From an uncultured Oscillospiraceae bacterium (lineage in GTDB: Bacteria; Bacillota; Clostridia; Oscillospirales; Acutalibacteraceae), in contig UQDO01000032.1 in assembly GCA_900539855.1 (NCBI GenBank), positions 1-27,774 on the forward strand: DNA of 27,774 nucleotides, in the 5' to 3' direction. A model generated the notes under the pieces. The model had not been told where the DNA came from and searched no databases. It saw only the letters and a program-made list of their open reading frames with translations. The first letter of the stretch is position 1; each line of letters opens with the position of its first letter. Of the stretch, positions 1 to 6,714 are shown piece by piece. The position numbers and the translations under genes are program-made.

Positions 1-657
1 GTTGCCGCGGTTCTGAACCTCGCCCCGCTCTGGGTTGCCGTTCCCGTTATGATACTGACCGCGTTTCTGCTTCTGCGTTTGAGTGAGAACAGCAAACTGA
101 AAGGCGACAGCGTGATTGCTCTTATTTCTTCAAGCGCCGTTGCAGTAGGTCTCATTGCCGCACATATTTCAGGCACAAACAGAGCGGTTGACAGTTATTT
201 GTTCGGCTCAATAGTCGCGGTCGGCAAAAACGATATGTATGTCAGCATCGCGCTGAGCGCTGTTGTTCTTGCGCTTTATCTGATTTTTTACAACAGAATA
301 TTTGCGGTTACGTTTGACGAGAGTTCCGCCCGAGCAAACGGTGTGCGCGCGGGGGCGTATAATGTCCTTATCGCTTTGCTTTCCGCGATTACGATAGTTG
401 TCGGAATGCGTCTTATGGGCACGCTCCTGATTTCGGGGCTGATAGTTTTCCCCGCAATATCATCAATGCGCGTGTTCAAGAGTTATCGCGGCGTTGTGAT
501 AAGTTCGGCGATAATCTCCGTTCTTTGTTTCCTTGCGGGCTTTATACTTGCCTGTTTCGATCTGCCGACGGGCGCAAGCATAGTTATTGCCGACCTTGCG
601 GTATTTCTTGTATTTTCTCTCGTGGGTTTTCTTCGTAAGAAGGTTGAAAAGAAATGA
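1..657 (+). CDS. Metal ABC transporter permease, ABC-3 (ZnuB-like) family, 5' end cut by window
   Basis: This is the membrane subunit of a metal (zinc or manganese) ABC importer. The reading frame is open from base 1, so the gene starts upstream; 218 residues are visible and run to a TGA at 655-657. The protein is almost entirely hydrophobic, with about six membrane segments. The segment with RLMGTLLISGLIVFPA is characteristic of ABC-3 permeases, where a Gly/Pro-rich helix lies near the metal path. ABC-3 permeases normally sit next to a substrate-binding protein and an ATPase, which would be expected left of this window. The stop overlaps the next start (ATGA at 654-657), suggesting translational coupling with the polymerase gene, an unusual partner. 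The family call is firm; which metal is carried cannot be told from here. Confidence 0.88.
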   Translation, partial: VAAVLNLAPLWVAVPVMILTAFLLLRLSENSKLKGDSVIALISSSAVAVGLIAAHISGTNRAVDSYLFGSIVAVGKNDMYVSIALSAVVLALYLIFYNRIFAVTFDESSARANGVRAGAYNVLIALLSAITIVVGMRLMGTLLISGLIVFPAISSMRVFKSYRGVVISSAIISVLCFLAGFILACFDLPTGASIVIADLAVFLVFSLVGFLRKKVEKK

Positions 658-1895
658 AGACCGAAAACGATAGGATAATTCTTCATTGCGACTGCAACTG
701 CTTTTTTGCGTCCGTCGAAATGACGTTTGATCCGAGCCTGAAAGATGTTCCGATGGCTGTCGGAGGGGACGAAAGCAAACGGCACGGCATAATTCTTGCA
801 AAAAACGAGATAGCGAAAAAATACGGTGTCAAAACGGCTGAAACGCTTTGGCAGGCACGAAAAAAATGTCCCGATCTGCGCATTGTTCCGCCCAGACACG
901 GCGTATATTCCGAATTTTCGAAGCGCGTAAATGAAATCTATTACAGATATACGGACACGGTTGAGCCTTTCGGCATAGACGAGTGCTGGCTCGACGTTAC
1001 CGGCAGCCGCCGTCTTTTCGGCAGTGAATATGAAATAGCCGAAAAGATAAGAAACGATGTAAAAACGGAGACCGGACTGACCATATCGGTCGGGGTCAGC
1101 TTCAACAAAATATTTGCAAAATTGGGCTCAGACCTCAAAAAGCCGGATGCGGTAAGCGTCATTCCGTATGACAGCTTTAAAGAGGTCGTGTGGGGGCTTG
1201 ATGCATCATGTCTGCTTGGTGTCGGCAGATCGACCGAAAAAAAGCTGCGCGAGCTTGCAATATTTACGGTAGGAGATCTTGCAAATACCGATGTGGGAGT
1301 GCTTAAAATGAAGCTGGGCAAAACCGGTGAGCAGCTCTGGCATTATGCCAATGGCAGAGAGAATTCGCCCGTTCTGGAGAGCAGCCATAAATTTGTTCCG
1401 CAAAGCATCGGAAGATCAACCACCTGTCCTAAGGATCTGTGCAGTTTTGGCGATGTAAAGAGGATACTGCTCAGCCTTTCCGAAACCGTTGCAAGGGAAC
1501 TGCGGAAAGAAAACATGGAGGCACACGGGATATGTTTGCATATACGCCACAGCGATCTTACGGTCAAGGAGTTTATGGCGGTGTCGAGCGACCCGGTGCA
1601 GTCGTCGAAATATCTGGCGATAGAGGGCATGCGTCTATTAAGGAAAAACTGGGACGGCGAGCCGCTGCGTTCCATAGGTATACGCGCAATAAAACTGCAG
1701 CCGTATGCACCGGAATGTCAGCTGTCGTTTTTCGATGACAGGGAAAAGATAATCAAAGAAGACATATTGGAGCGCAGCGTCGACAAAATTCGCGACCGGT
1801 ACGGCAGCAAAGCGGTGGTTAGAGCGGCGCTCATGAATGATTTCAAAGGGTTTAAGGATCAGTCGCCAACCACCCTCGGACATTTCAGGCATTGA
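654..1895 (+). CDS. dinB: DNA polymerase IV (Y-family translesion polymerase)
   Basis: Error-prone Y-family DNA polymerase of 413 residues, a normal length for DinB. Visible family landmarks are the N-terminal catalytic strand HCDCNCFFASVE (metal-binding Asp and the CFFASVE motif), the palm motif EPFGIDECWLDVT carrying the SxDE-type acidic pair (here with Ile-Asp-Glu), and the thumb motif SVGVSFNKIFAKLGSDLKKP. Near the C-terminus, residues around CQLSFFDD fit a beta-clamp binding motif (QLxFF type), which would recruit the protein to the replication clamp. The start ATG lies inside the stop of the metal permease gene (ATGA overlap), so it is probably co-transcribed and translationally coupled. 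No LexA-like operator was recognised because the promoter is outside the window. Confidence in the family is high. Confidence 0.95.
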   Translation: MKTENDRIILHCDCNCFFASVEMTFDPSLKDVPMAVGGDESKRHGIILAKNEIAKKYGVKTAETLWQARKKCPDLRIVPPRHGVYSEFSKRVNEIYYRYTDTVEPFGIDECWLDVTGSRRLFGSEYEIAEKIRNDVKTETGLTISVGVSFNKIFAKLGSDLKKPDAVSVIPYDSFKEVVWGLDASCLLGVGRSTEKKLRELAIFTVGDLANTDVGVLKMKLGKTGEQLWHYANGRENSPVLESSHKFVPQSIGRSTTCPKDLCSFGDVKRILLSLSETVARELRKENMEAHGICLHIRHSDLTVKEFMAVSSDPVQSSKYLAIEGMRLLRKNWDGEPLRSIGIRAIKLQPYAPECQLSFFDDREKIIKEDILERSVDKIRDRYGSKAVVRAALMNDFKGFKDQSPTTLGHFRH

Positions 1896-1911
1896 AATTA
1901 CGGGTGTTGGA

Positions 1912-1928
1912 TAAATTTTAGTTTAGCG
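1912..1928 (+). repeat. Solo copy of a MITE-end-like sequence
   Basis: The 17 bases taaattttagtttagcg match the terminal sequence taaattttagttta found at both ends of the inverted-repeat element at 14691-14865, and a variant at 14542-14556. Here no partner arm is seen nearby, so it is either a solo end or a chance AT-rich match. It lies 17 bases after the dinB stop. Confidence 0.4.
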
Positions 1929-2020
1929 ATATGAGAAAACAAAAAATTGTTTGGCACGTTCGGCTCGGTCCGTCAATGAATTAAATCGTACATATAACCT
2001 ATATTTAAAAATGATTTGTT

Positions 2021-2055
2021 ATAAAAACAGCGGCAGGAGCTTTTGCTCCTGCCGC
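2021..2055 (-). terminator. Intrinsic terminator of the SPFH/TPM operon
   Basis: Perfect 11-bp stem GCGGCAGGAGC / GCTCCTGCCGC with a TTTT loop at 2030-2055. On the minus strand the hairpin is followed by TGTTTTTAT, so it terminates the leftward operon ending at 2166. On the plus strand it has no T run, so it would stop dinB transcription only weakly. The gap 2056-2165 holds nothing else that I recognise. Confidence 0.8.
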
Positions 2056-2165
2056 ACATTCATACATTTATCATACTGCCTGGCCTGAATTGTTCCGGAC
2101 ACTTCATGATCTGCTTATCCGCCGGGCGGACAGATCACTATTTGCTATTTACCTTTGCTTATTAC

Positions 2166-2960
2166 CTAAAAATGTCCGCCGGTCGAGGTGTGTCCCACGC
2201 CGGAAGAACCGGTGTGCGAACCGCCGCTGCTGCCGCCGTTGTCCTGCGGCTTTTCGCGCCGGTCAACGGTCCTGTAAAGGAATATCTCGTTGCCTGCAGA
2301 GCTGAAGCTGTCCGGTCGTACATAGTCGGAAGCCTCGTTGCGGCTTTTGACGCTCTTCATCTTCGAGCGCATGACAAGCACCGCTATGAGCGCTACTATA
2401 AGTCCGATGATTATTGATGCTATGATAAGCACCGACAGCGGCATTTTTTCGGAATAATCATAGTTGCTTACATCGTAGCTCTCGCCGCGGTCGTAAGCAT
2501 CCTTTGCGTTGGAGCAAAGCTCGCAGAACAGAAGAAAAGCCCTTTCATAGTCCCCGTCACTCAGGTAAGGGGTTATGATATCGCGCATATCGTTCTGGAC
2601 CGAAGCTGTATAAACGCTTCTTCCCTTTCCGGTCGAGGTCATGCCGACATACCGGTCGTCCATGACTATAAGCAGAACTATTCCGTCGTTGGTGGTGTTG
2701 TATCCGTAGTCACCGTAATCATAGATATCGGCGGCGTAGTCGCGCGGCTCCCTGCCGTCCGTCGAGTCGGTGGTTACTATCACAAGCTCCATTTTGAGCT
2801 GCCCGCTCATACGGTCGAGCGCTTCGGTGACCGCTTCCGCGCTGTACTCATCAAGCAGACCTGCACCGTCAAGCAGCCGTGCGCCGTGTGCCGACGCCGG
2901 GGTAAACGCCGCCGCAAAAACAATAAGGGAGAAAATGATCGCTGATATTATCCGTTTCAA
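2166..2960 (-). CDS. TPM-domain membrane-anchored protein (YdjH/YgcG-like)
   Basis: 264-residue exported protein anchored in the membrane. Residues 1-24 form a signal peptide (MKRIISAIIFSLIVFAAAF, cleaved after ASA). A TPM domain follows at about residues 28-155, with the family-typical start LLDGAGLLDEYSAEAVTEALD and the core DGIVLLIVMDDRYVGM. A membrane helix lies around residues 174-195 (PLSVLIIASIIIGLIVALIAVLV). The tail is rich in Gly, Ser and His and ends GVGHTSTGGHF, as in many TPM proteins. The start is TTG at 2960, with AAGGGGGGT upstream overlapping the stop region of the preceding gene. It is the last gene of a three-gene operon resembling Bacillus ydjI-ydjG-ydjH, thought to act in envelope stress. 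Family assignment is strong; biochemical activity of TPM domains is poorly settled. Confidence 0.85.
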   Translation of the reverse strand: MKRIISAIIFSLIVFAAAFTPASAHGARLLDGAGLLDEYSAEAVTEALDRMSGQLKMELVIVTTDSTDGREPRDYAADIYDYGDYGYNTTNDGIVLLIVMDDRYVGMTSTGKGRSVYTASVQNDMRDIITPYLSDGDYERAFLLFCELCSNAKDAYDRGESYDVSNYDYSEKMPLSVLIIASIIIGLIVALIAVLVMRSKMKSVKSRNEASDYVRPDSFSSAGNEIFLYRTVDRREKPQDNGGSSGGSHTGSSGVGHTSTGGHF

Positions 2961-2975
2961 AGCGCAGTACCCCCC

Positions 2976-4064
2976 TTAAAGCAGATAGAAGAACAGGCAG
3001 GCAAGCAAAAGTAGCGCTGCGCTGACCGAGGCGAACAGTCCTAAAAACCATCTCCAGAAAAGACCTTTATCGACCGGCAGATCGCCGACGAATTTTCCGG
3101 TCTGACCATTCATGGCAAAGGTATATTTCTGACCCTTCCACTCGGTATTCAGTATCCACACAGGGTAAAGTGCATACCTCACCTTGCCGTTTTTGAGGTT
3201 TACCGTGCCGCCTGCCTTGGTGACGGTGTTGTACCCCATGACCGACGAATAAGCCATCTGCTCGGCAGTGGCGCGCATACGTCCGCCGACCCTCGCGCTG
3301 CACTGCTCACTTGTCACGTCATACCGGTCGGCAAGAAAGCCCGACAGGTAAGCCGTGCTGAAATCGACCGTAGCGCTGTTGTCGTAAGGCTCGAGTGACT
3401 CCATAAGATCGTCCGGCATGTTAGCCGAGCCGTCGGCAGGGACCTTGTCAAACGACACGGCACCTACGCGCGTGACCGAATAGAATTTTGTTTCGGTATA
3501 GTCATATCGGCTGTCGCTCCACATCCTGACCCTGGTCGCTTTATAGAGCAGGTCAAAATCCGCGTCGGAGTCGAACAGCCAAAACGGCACATATATGCCC
3601 TTGACCTCTTTTATGTGGTTTGCGGTCTTAAAGACCTTGGGCAAAAGCCGTTTCCCCTTCAAATGACCGCCAAGCCCCGATACCGCAGCTGCTTTATCAA
3701 GTTTGAAGGGTATCACGAGATCCGGCTTTAAGTCCCCCGACAGCCTGCCGGGAATAACGGTCGGGTTTCCGCAGAACGGACAGCTCGTGGCAGCGGTGGT
3801 GTCTGCGGTGACTATCTCGCCGCCGCACGACTCGCATATGTAGACAGTCATGCCGTTTTCGTCAAGCCGCTCCGCCGCGCCCTCAAAGCTGTCGCCGTCG
3901 GCGTTATCGTCTTTGGCACCGGCTTCGGTCGCTTTCTCGAATTTATCGAGGGCATCTATATCAAATTCAGTGTCGCAATAAGGGCACTTCAGATTTTGTC
4001 CGGCTGCGTTGAAGCTGACCGCTCCGCCGCAGCACGGGCATTTATATTCTATGACCTCGGGCAT
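2976..4064 (-). CDS. Zinc-ribbon membrane protein, TFIIB-type (YdjG-like)
   Basis: 362-residue protein beginning with a zinc ribbon (CPCCGG ... CPYC, residues about 8-33). A second zinc knuckle lies at roughly residues 77-97 (CESCGGEIV ... CPFCGNP). A long soluble region contains IKEVKGIYVPFWLFDSDADF, typical of the YdjG-type family. One C-terminal membrane helix follows (WFLGLFASVSAALLLLACLFFYLL), with the protein ending almost inside the membrane. I chose ATG at 4064 because GAGG sits 9 bases upstream; a TTG at 4073 is also in frame but has no room for a ribosome-binding site. It is the middle gene of the operon, 19 bases after the SPFH gene and 15 bases before the TPM gene. In Bacillus the homologue is reported to work with the SPFH and TPM partners at the membrane; that role here is inferred. 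Confidence 0.82.
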   Translation of the reverse strand: MPEVIEYKCPCCGGAVSFNAAGQNLKCPYCDTEFDIDALDKFEKATEAGAKDDNADGDSFEGAAERLDENGMTVYICESCGGEIVTADTTAATSCPFCGNPTVIPGRLSGDLKPDLVIPFKLDKAAAVSGLGGHLKGKRLLPKVFKTANHIKEVKGIYVPFWLFDSDADFDLLYKATRVRMWSDSRYDYTETKFYSVTRVGAVSFDKVPADGSANMPDDLMESLEPYDNSATVDFSTAYLSGFLADRYDVTSEQCSARVGGRMRATAEQMAYSSVMGYNTVTKAGGTVNLKNGKVRYALYPVWILNTEWKGQKYTFAMNGQTGKFVGDLPVDKGLFWRWFLGLFASVSAALLLLACLFFYLL

Positions 4065-4083
4065 CTGCTCCAACCTCGCTTGT

Positions 4084-5391
4084 TTATTTGATTATGTCTT
4101 CACTGCCGAACGGGTCGCCGCAGTTGGGGCAGAATTTCGGCGGATTCTTGGGGTCTTCCGGCTCCCATCCGCATTTGTCGCAGCGGTAAAGCGGCTCTCC
4201 TGCCGGCTTCGGTTTTCCGCAGTTCGGGCAGAATCTGCCCTTGTTTATTGCTCCGCACTCGCACTTCCAGCCGTTTTCACGGGGCTTGCCGCAGCTCTGG
4301 CAGAAGTTGCCTGTGTTTTCGGCACCGCATTCACATTTCCAGGTGTTGGCATCTGCCGGGTTCGCCGCGTTTGCCGCAGCGGCACTGCCTGCCATTTTGT
4401 AAAGCTCGCCTGCGTTTATTCCTCCGGCGTTCTGCGCCATTGAATATCCCATAAAGGCGTTCATAGCGCCGTTGGGATTGGACGCGGCAGCCTTCATTGC
4501 CTCAGCCTGCGCGCCGGTAAGCGTTGCGGCAGCCATTGAAGGATCGCGCATGATAGCGGTGCGCTGTGCGTTCTTGATAGCCTCGGCGTCCTCGTCCGAA
4601 AGGGTGATGGGATTCATGGCTATCGACACGACCGAAATTCCGCGAAGCTCTGACCATTTCTTTGTGAGCAATTCGTTCATAAGCTCGCACAGCTCCTCGG
4701 CGTGGCCGGGAAGTGCACTGGGGCGTATGCCGGTCTCGGATATTTTCGCAAATGCCGGCTGCAATGCGCTTATAAACTCGGTCTTGAGCTGTGAATCAAG
4801 CTGCTCGCGGCGGTATTCGCTTTCAACGTTTCCGCAGACGTTGGTGTAGAACAGCACCGGATCGCTTATTTTATACGAATAAACGCCGTTGCAGCGCACC
4901 GAAACGTCCATATCAAGACCGATGTTGCGGTCAACAATGCGGAAAGGTATCGGATTGGCTGAGCCGAAGCGGTTGTCGACCAGTTCCTTTGTATTGAAAT
5001 AATAGACGCGCTGATCCTTGCCGGTATCGCCGCCGTATGTAAAGCGTCTGCCCACCGTTTTTATCGACTCGAGCAGGCTGGGACCGAATTTGCCGGCAAA
5101 GACCGACGGCTCGGTCGAGCTGTCAAAGGTGTATTCGCCCGGCTCGGCGGAAAATTCCACGATGCGTCCCTGTTCGACTATCATCATGCACTGACCGTCG
5201 GCGACGGCGATGCCCGAACCGTTTGAAATTATATTATCGTTGCCTTTGGTGTTGGACGAACGTCCGGTTATGCGCTTGCTGCCCTTTGTGGCAAGCACAT
5301 CGACATCGAGCGCCTCGCAATAGAAAAATTCCTTCCACTGATCGGCAAGAGTGCCGCCCAAAGCGCCTACGCCGGCTTTTATAAGACCCAT
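4084..5391 (-). CDS. SPFH/Band-7 protein with C-terminal zinc ribbons (YdjI-like)
   Basis: 435-residue cytoplasmic protein of the SPFH 'virion core protein' subgroup. The N-terminal region starts MGLIKAGVGALGGTLADQWK and runs through FSAEPGEYTFDSSTEPSVF, a hallmark of this group. It lacks a membrane helix. The SPFH core extends to about residue 270. An Ala/Met-rich linker follows, then three zinc ribbons (WKCECGAENTGNFCQSCGKP, WKCECGAINKGRFCPNCGKP, and YRCDKCGWEP ... FCPNCGDP). The start at 5391 is supported by AGGGG 7 bases upstream; an in-frame ATG at 5454 lies inside the promoter and is rejected. First gene of the operon with the zinc-ribbon and TPM genes. Homologues in Bacillus are linked to PspA-type membrane stress responses, but no PspA gene is adjacent here. 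Confidence 0.88.
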   Translation of the reverse strand: MGLIKAGVGALGGTLADQWKEFFYCEALDVDVLATKGSKRITGRSSNTKGNDNIISNGSGIAVADGQCMMIVEQGRIVEFSAEPGEYTFDSSTEPSVFAGKFGPSLLESIKTVGRRFTYGGDTGKDQRVYYFNTKELVDNRFGSANPIPFRIVDRNIGLDMDVSVRCNGVYSYKISDPVLFYTNVCGNVESEYRREQLDSQLKTEFISALQPAFAKISETGIRPSALPGHAEELCELMNELLTKKWSELRGISVVSIAMNPITLSDEDAEAIKNAQRTAIMRDPSMAAATLTGAQAEAMKAAASNPNGAMNAFMGYSMAQNAGGINAGELYKMAGSAAAANAANPADANTWKCECGAENTGNFCQSCGKPRENGWKCECGAINKGRFCPNCGKPKPAGEPLYRCDKCGWEPEDPKNPPKFCPNCGDPFGSEDIIK

Positions 5392-5440
5392 ATAAATACC
5401 CCTTTTCTGTTTGACTGAGGCGTATACACGCCCGTGAGTT

Positions 5441-5469
5441 ATTTTATCACACAAAGCCCCCGTTGTCTA
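5441..5469 (-). promoter_or_regulatory. Promoter of the SPFH-zinc ribbon-TPM operon
   Basis: On the minus strand, -35 TAGACA (5464-5469) and -10 TAAAAT (5441-5446) are separated by 17 bases, with a TG two bases before the -10. Distance to the chosen start at 5391 is about 50 bases. It looks like a housekeeping promoter and not an ECF-type one. Confidence 0.65.
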
Positions 5470-5520
5470 CATTAATAATATATAAACGCTGCGCCGGTAT
5501 GTTTATTCCGTGCCGTGACA

Positions 5521-5564
5521 AATAAAATCGACCGCCCCTGCAAGCGGCATAAGCAGAGACGGTC
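5521..5564 (-). terminator. Intrinsic terminator of thiT
   Basis: On the minus strand an imperfect 12-bp stem, GACCGTCTCTGC against GCAGGGGCGGTC (5530-5564), is followed by GATTTTATTT. It lies about 105 bases past the thiT stop. Between stop and terminator there are two further small hairpins (5590-5608, GTTTACTT/AAGTAAAC, and 5633-5647, GCCGGT/ACCGGC) without T runs. Confidence 0.65.
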
Positions 5565-5668
5565 ATATAGAGGGAGGTATGGCACGATGGTTTACTTTTT
5601 AAGTAAACTCTGCCACAGATCAGCCGGTATTAGGAGAGAGAACCGGCACTTGTAAGCATTATATCTTT

Positions 5669-6319
5669 TCAGGCGGCCTTTGCAGCCTTTTTACCGGTCA
5701 CGACCGGGATCTTGCCGACGATAAACGCTCCGACGGCGGTTATGATTATTTCGGGTATCATGTAAAGTCCGTTATAGAATATGGAATACAGCAGTGCCAG
5801 ACCGAAGCCGGAATACTGCGAAAGGATGCCGGCGCCGAATTCACCGCCGAAAACATCGGTGAACCACCACTCAGCCCAAGCGCCGTAGAATATGGCGCCC
5901 GAAATGATGTGGAACAGATATCTTGCCGACAGCGCCACGACCGAGCCTAAGCAGAGCGCCACAGACGGGTTGCCGTTCTTGCGGAACAGTCCTCCGAGGC
6001 AAAGAGCAGTGTAGGCAAATACATAGTCGATAAGGCAGATGAGCAGCGCCCTCCACCAGACCTGCTGATTGTCGCCCGGCAAAAACAGCGCGCTTACGGT
6101 GTCAAAGCCGGTCAGCATCTGCAAAAGTGAAAATATGAACGCCGAGGCGGCGCCCCATGCCATGCCGTAGCGGTAGGAGATGAGCACGATGGGCAGCATG
6201 CTGAGTATGGTAATGCCTCCGCCTGCCGGCAGCCTCAGTGGCTGGAAAAGCGAGAGGACGGTCGCGAGCGCGATCAGTACGGCGCTGACGACCAGACGTT
6301 CAGTGTTGAATTTTTTCAT
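5669..6319 (-). CDS. thiT: Energy-coupled thiamine transporter S component
   Basis: Substrate-binding membrane subunit (S component) of an ECF-type vitamin importer, specific for thiamine. It is 216 residues with about six membrane helices. The family landmark GGGITILSMLPI (after LRLPA) in the first third is seen, as is the aromatic-rich C-terminal half (WAEWWFTDVF, Trp residues that in ThiT contribute to thiamine binding). The start ATG at 6319 is preceded by GGAGG at 9 bases. A longer in-frame extension to 6514 is rejected because it would translate the riboswitch. The gene stands alone, so the shared ECF module (EcfA1/A2/T) must be encoded elsewhere. The TPP riboswitch and terminator upstream mean it should be switched off when thiamine pyrophosphate is plentiful. 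Confidence 0.93.
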   Translation of the reverse strand: MKKFNTERLVVSAVLIALATVLSLFQPLRLPAGGGITILSMLPIVLISYRYGMAWGAASAFIFSLLQMLTGFDTVSALFLPGDNQQVWWRALLICLIDYVFAYTALCLGGLFRKNGNPSVALCLGSVVALSARYLFHIISGAIFYGAWAEWWFTDVFGGEFGAGILSQYSGFGLALLYSIFYNGLYMIPEIIITAVGAFIVGKIPVVTGKKAAKAA

Positions 6320-6360
6320 ATATGTTTCCTCCGATGATTTTTTGTCTCGCAGAAAAGCAT

Positions 6361-6399
6361 GCAAAAGAAAGGATCCCTCGGCACACCGAAGGATCCTTT
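6361..6399 (-). terminator. Regulated intrinsic terminator between TPP aptamer and thiT
   Basis: On the minus strand AAAGGATCC and GGATCCTTT (arms at 6391-6399 and 6368-6376) are joined by a small inner stem TCGG/CCGA with a four-base loop, followed by CTTTTG. Its position directly after the aptamer and before the thiT ribosome-binding site fits a riboswitch expression platform working by transcription termination. Confidence 0.8.
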
Positions 6400-6411
6400 G
6401 ATTTTTCATTA

Positions 6412-6507
6412 CAGGTATGATCCCTACGTCGGCATTACCCGAATCAGGTAAACGGTCAGGACGAAACACGTCCAATCTCAGCCGGATGAATTTCCAGCAC
6501 CCTTCTC
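6412..6507 (-). ncRNA. TPP riboswitch aptamer (THI box)
   Basis: Read on the minus strand, the conserved THI-box blocks are all present in order: GGGTGCT, GGCTGAGA, ACCTGAT, GGGTAATGCCGACGTAGGGA. These are the signature loops of the thiamine pyrophosphate aptamer. Coordinates are approximate because the closing P1 stem is not sharply defined by eye. It lies in the leader of thiT, a natural target. Confidence 0.95.
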
Positions 6508-6522
6508 TGTTCAACTGCTTTC

Positions 6523-6550
6523 ATTTTATCACATTTTCCGACAATGTCAA
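6523..6550 (-). promoter_or_regulatory. Promoter of the TPP riboswitch/thiT transcript
   Basis: On the minus strand, a perfect -35 TTGACA (6545-6550) and -10 TAAAAT (6523-6528) with a 16-base spacer. The predicted start of transcription lies just ahead of the riboswitch. Confidence 0.75.
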
Positions 6551-6604
6551 TAGGTTTTTGATCATTATATTGATACGTCAATAAAGACTCCACCGCGTTG
6601 TGCA

Positions 6605-6657
6605 TATTTAACAAAAACGGCTCCTGTATTGCGTTTTAATTGACTTTTTGTTAAATA
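6605..6657. repeat. 13-bp inverted repeat around the -35 box of the protease gene
   Basis: TATTTAACAAAAA at 6605-6617 is the exact reverse complement of TTTTTGTTAAATA at 6645-6657, with 27 bases between. The right arm overlaps the -35 element and spacer of the promoter at 6640-6668, so it could be an operator for a repressor, or a DNA hairpin. Confidence 0.5.
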
Positions 6658-6668
6658 AAGTGTAAGAT
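6640..6668 (+). promoter_or_regulatory. Promoter of the protease-lipoprotein unit
   Basis: -35 TTGACT (6640-6645) and -10 TAAGAT (6663-6668) with a 17-base spacer, about 45 bases ahead of the start at 6715. No other promoter as good was seen before 14483, so the whole 6715-14483 block may be one transcript. Confidence 0.65.
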
Positions 6669-6714
6669 GTATTTGTAAGCATTTCCAATAAGCAAAATTT
6701 TGGTGGAAAAGAGC

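Noticed and set aside
4009..4443. Plus-strand open frame of 144 codons
   Set aside because: Entirely antisense to the zinc-ribbon and SPFH genes, whose products match known families; no ribosome-binding site.
5579..5602. A tiny plus-strand frame MARWFTF behind AGGGAGG
   Set aside because: Only seven codons, the purine run abuts the ATG, and the DNA is better explained as part of the hairpin at 5590-5608.
5454..6514. Upstream in-frame starts for the SPFH gene (5454) and thiT (6514)
   Set aside because: The first lies in the promoter, the second in the riboswitch; both genes have a well-spaced ribosome-binding site at the later start.
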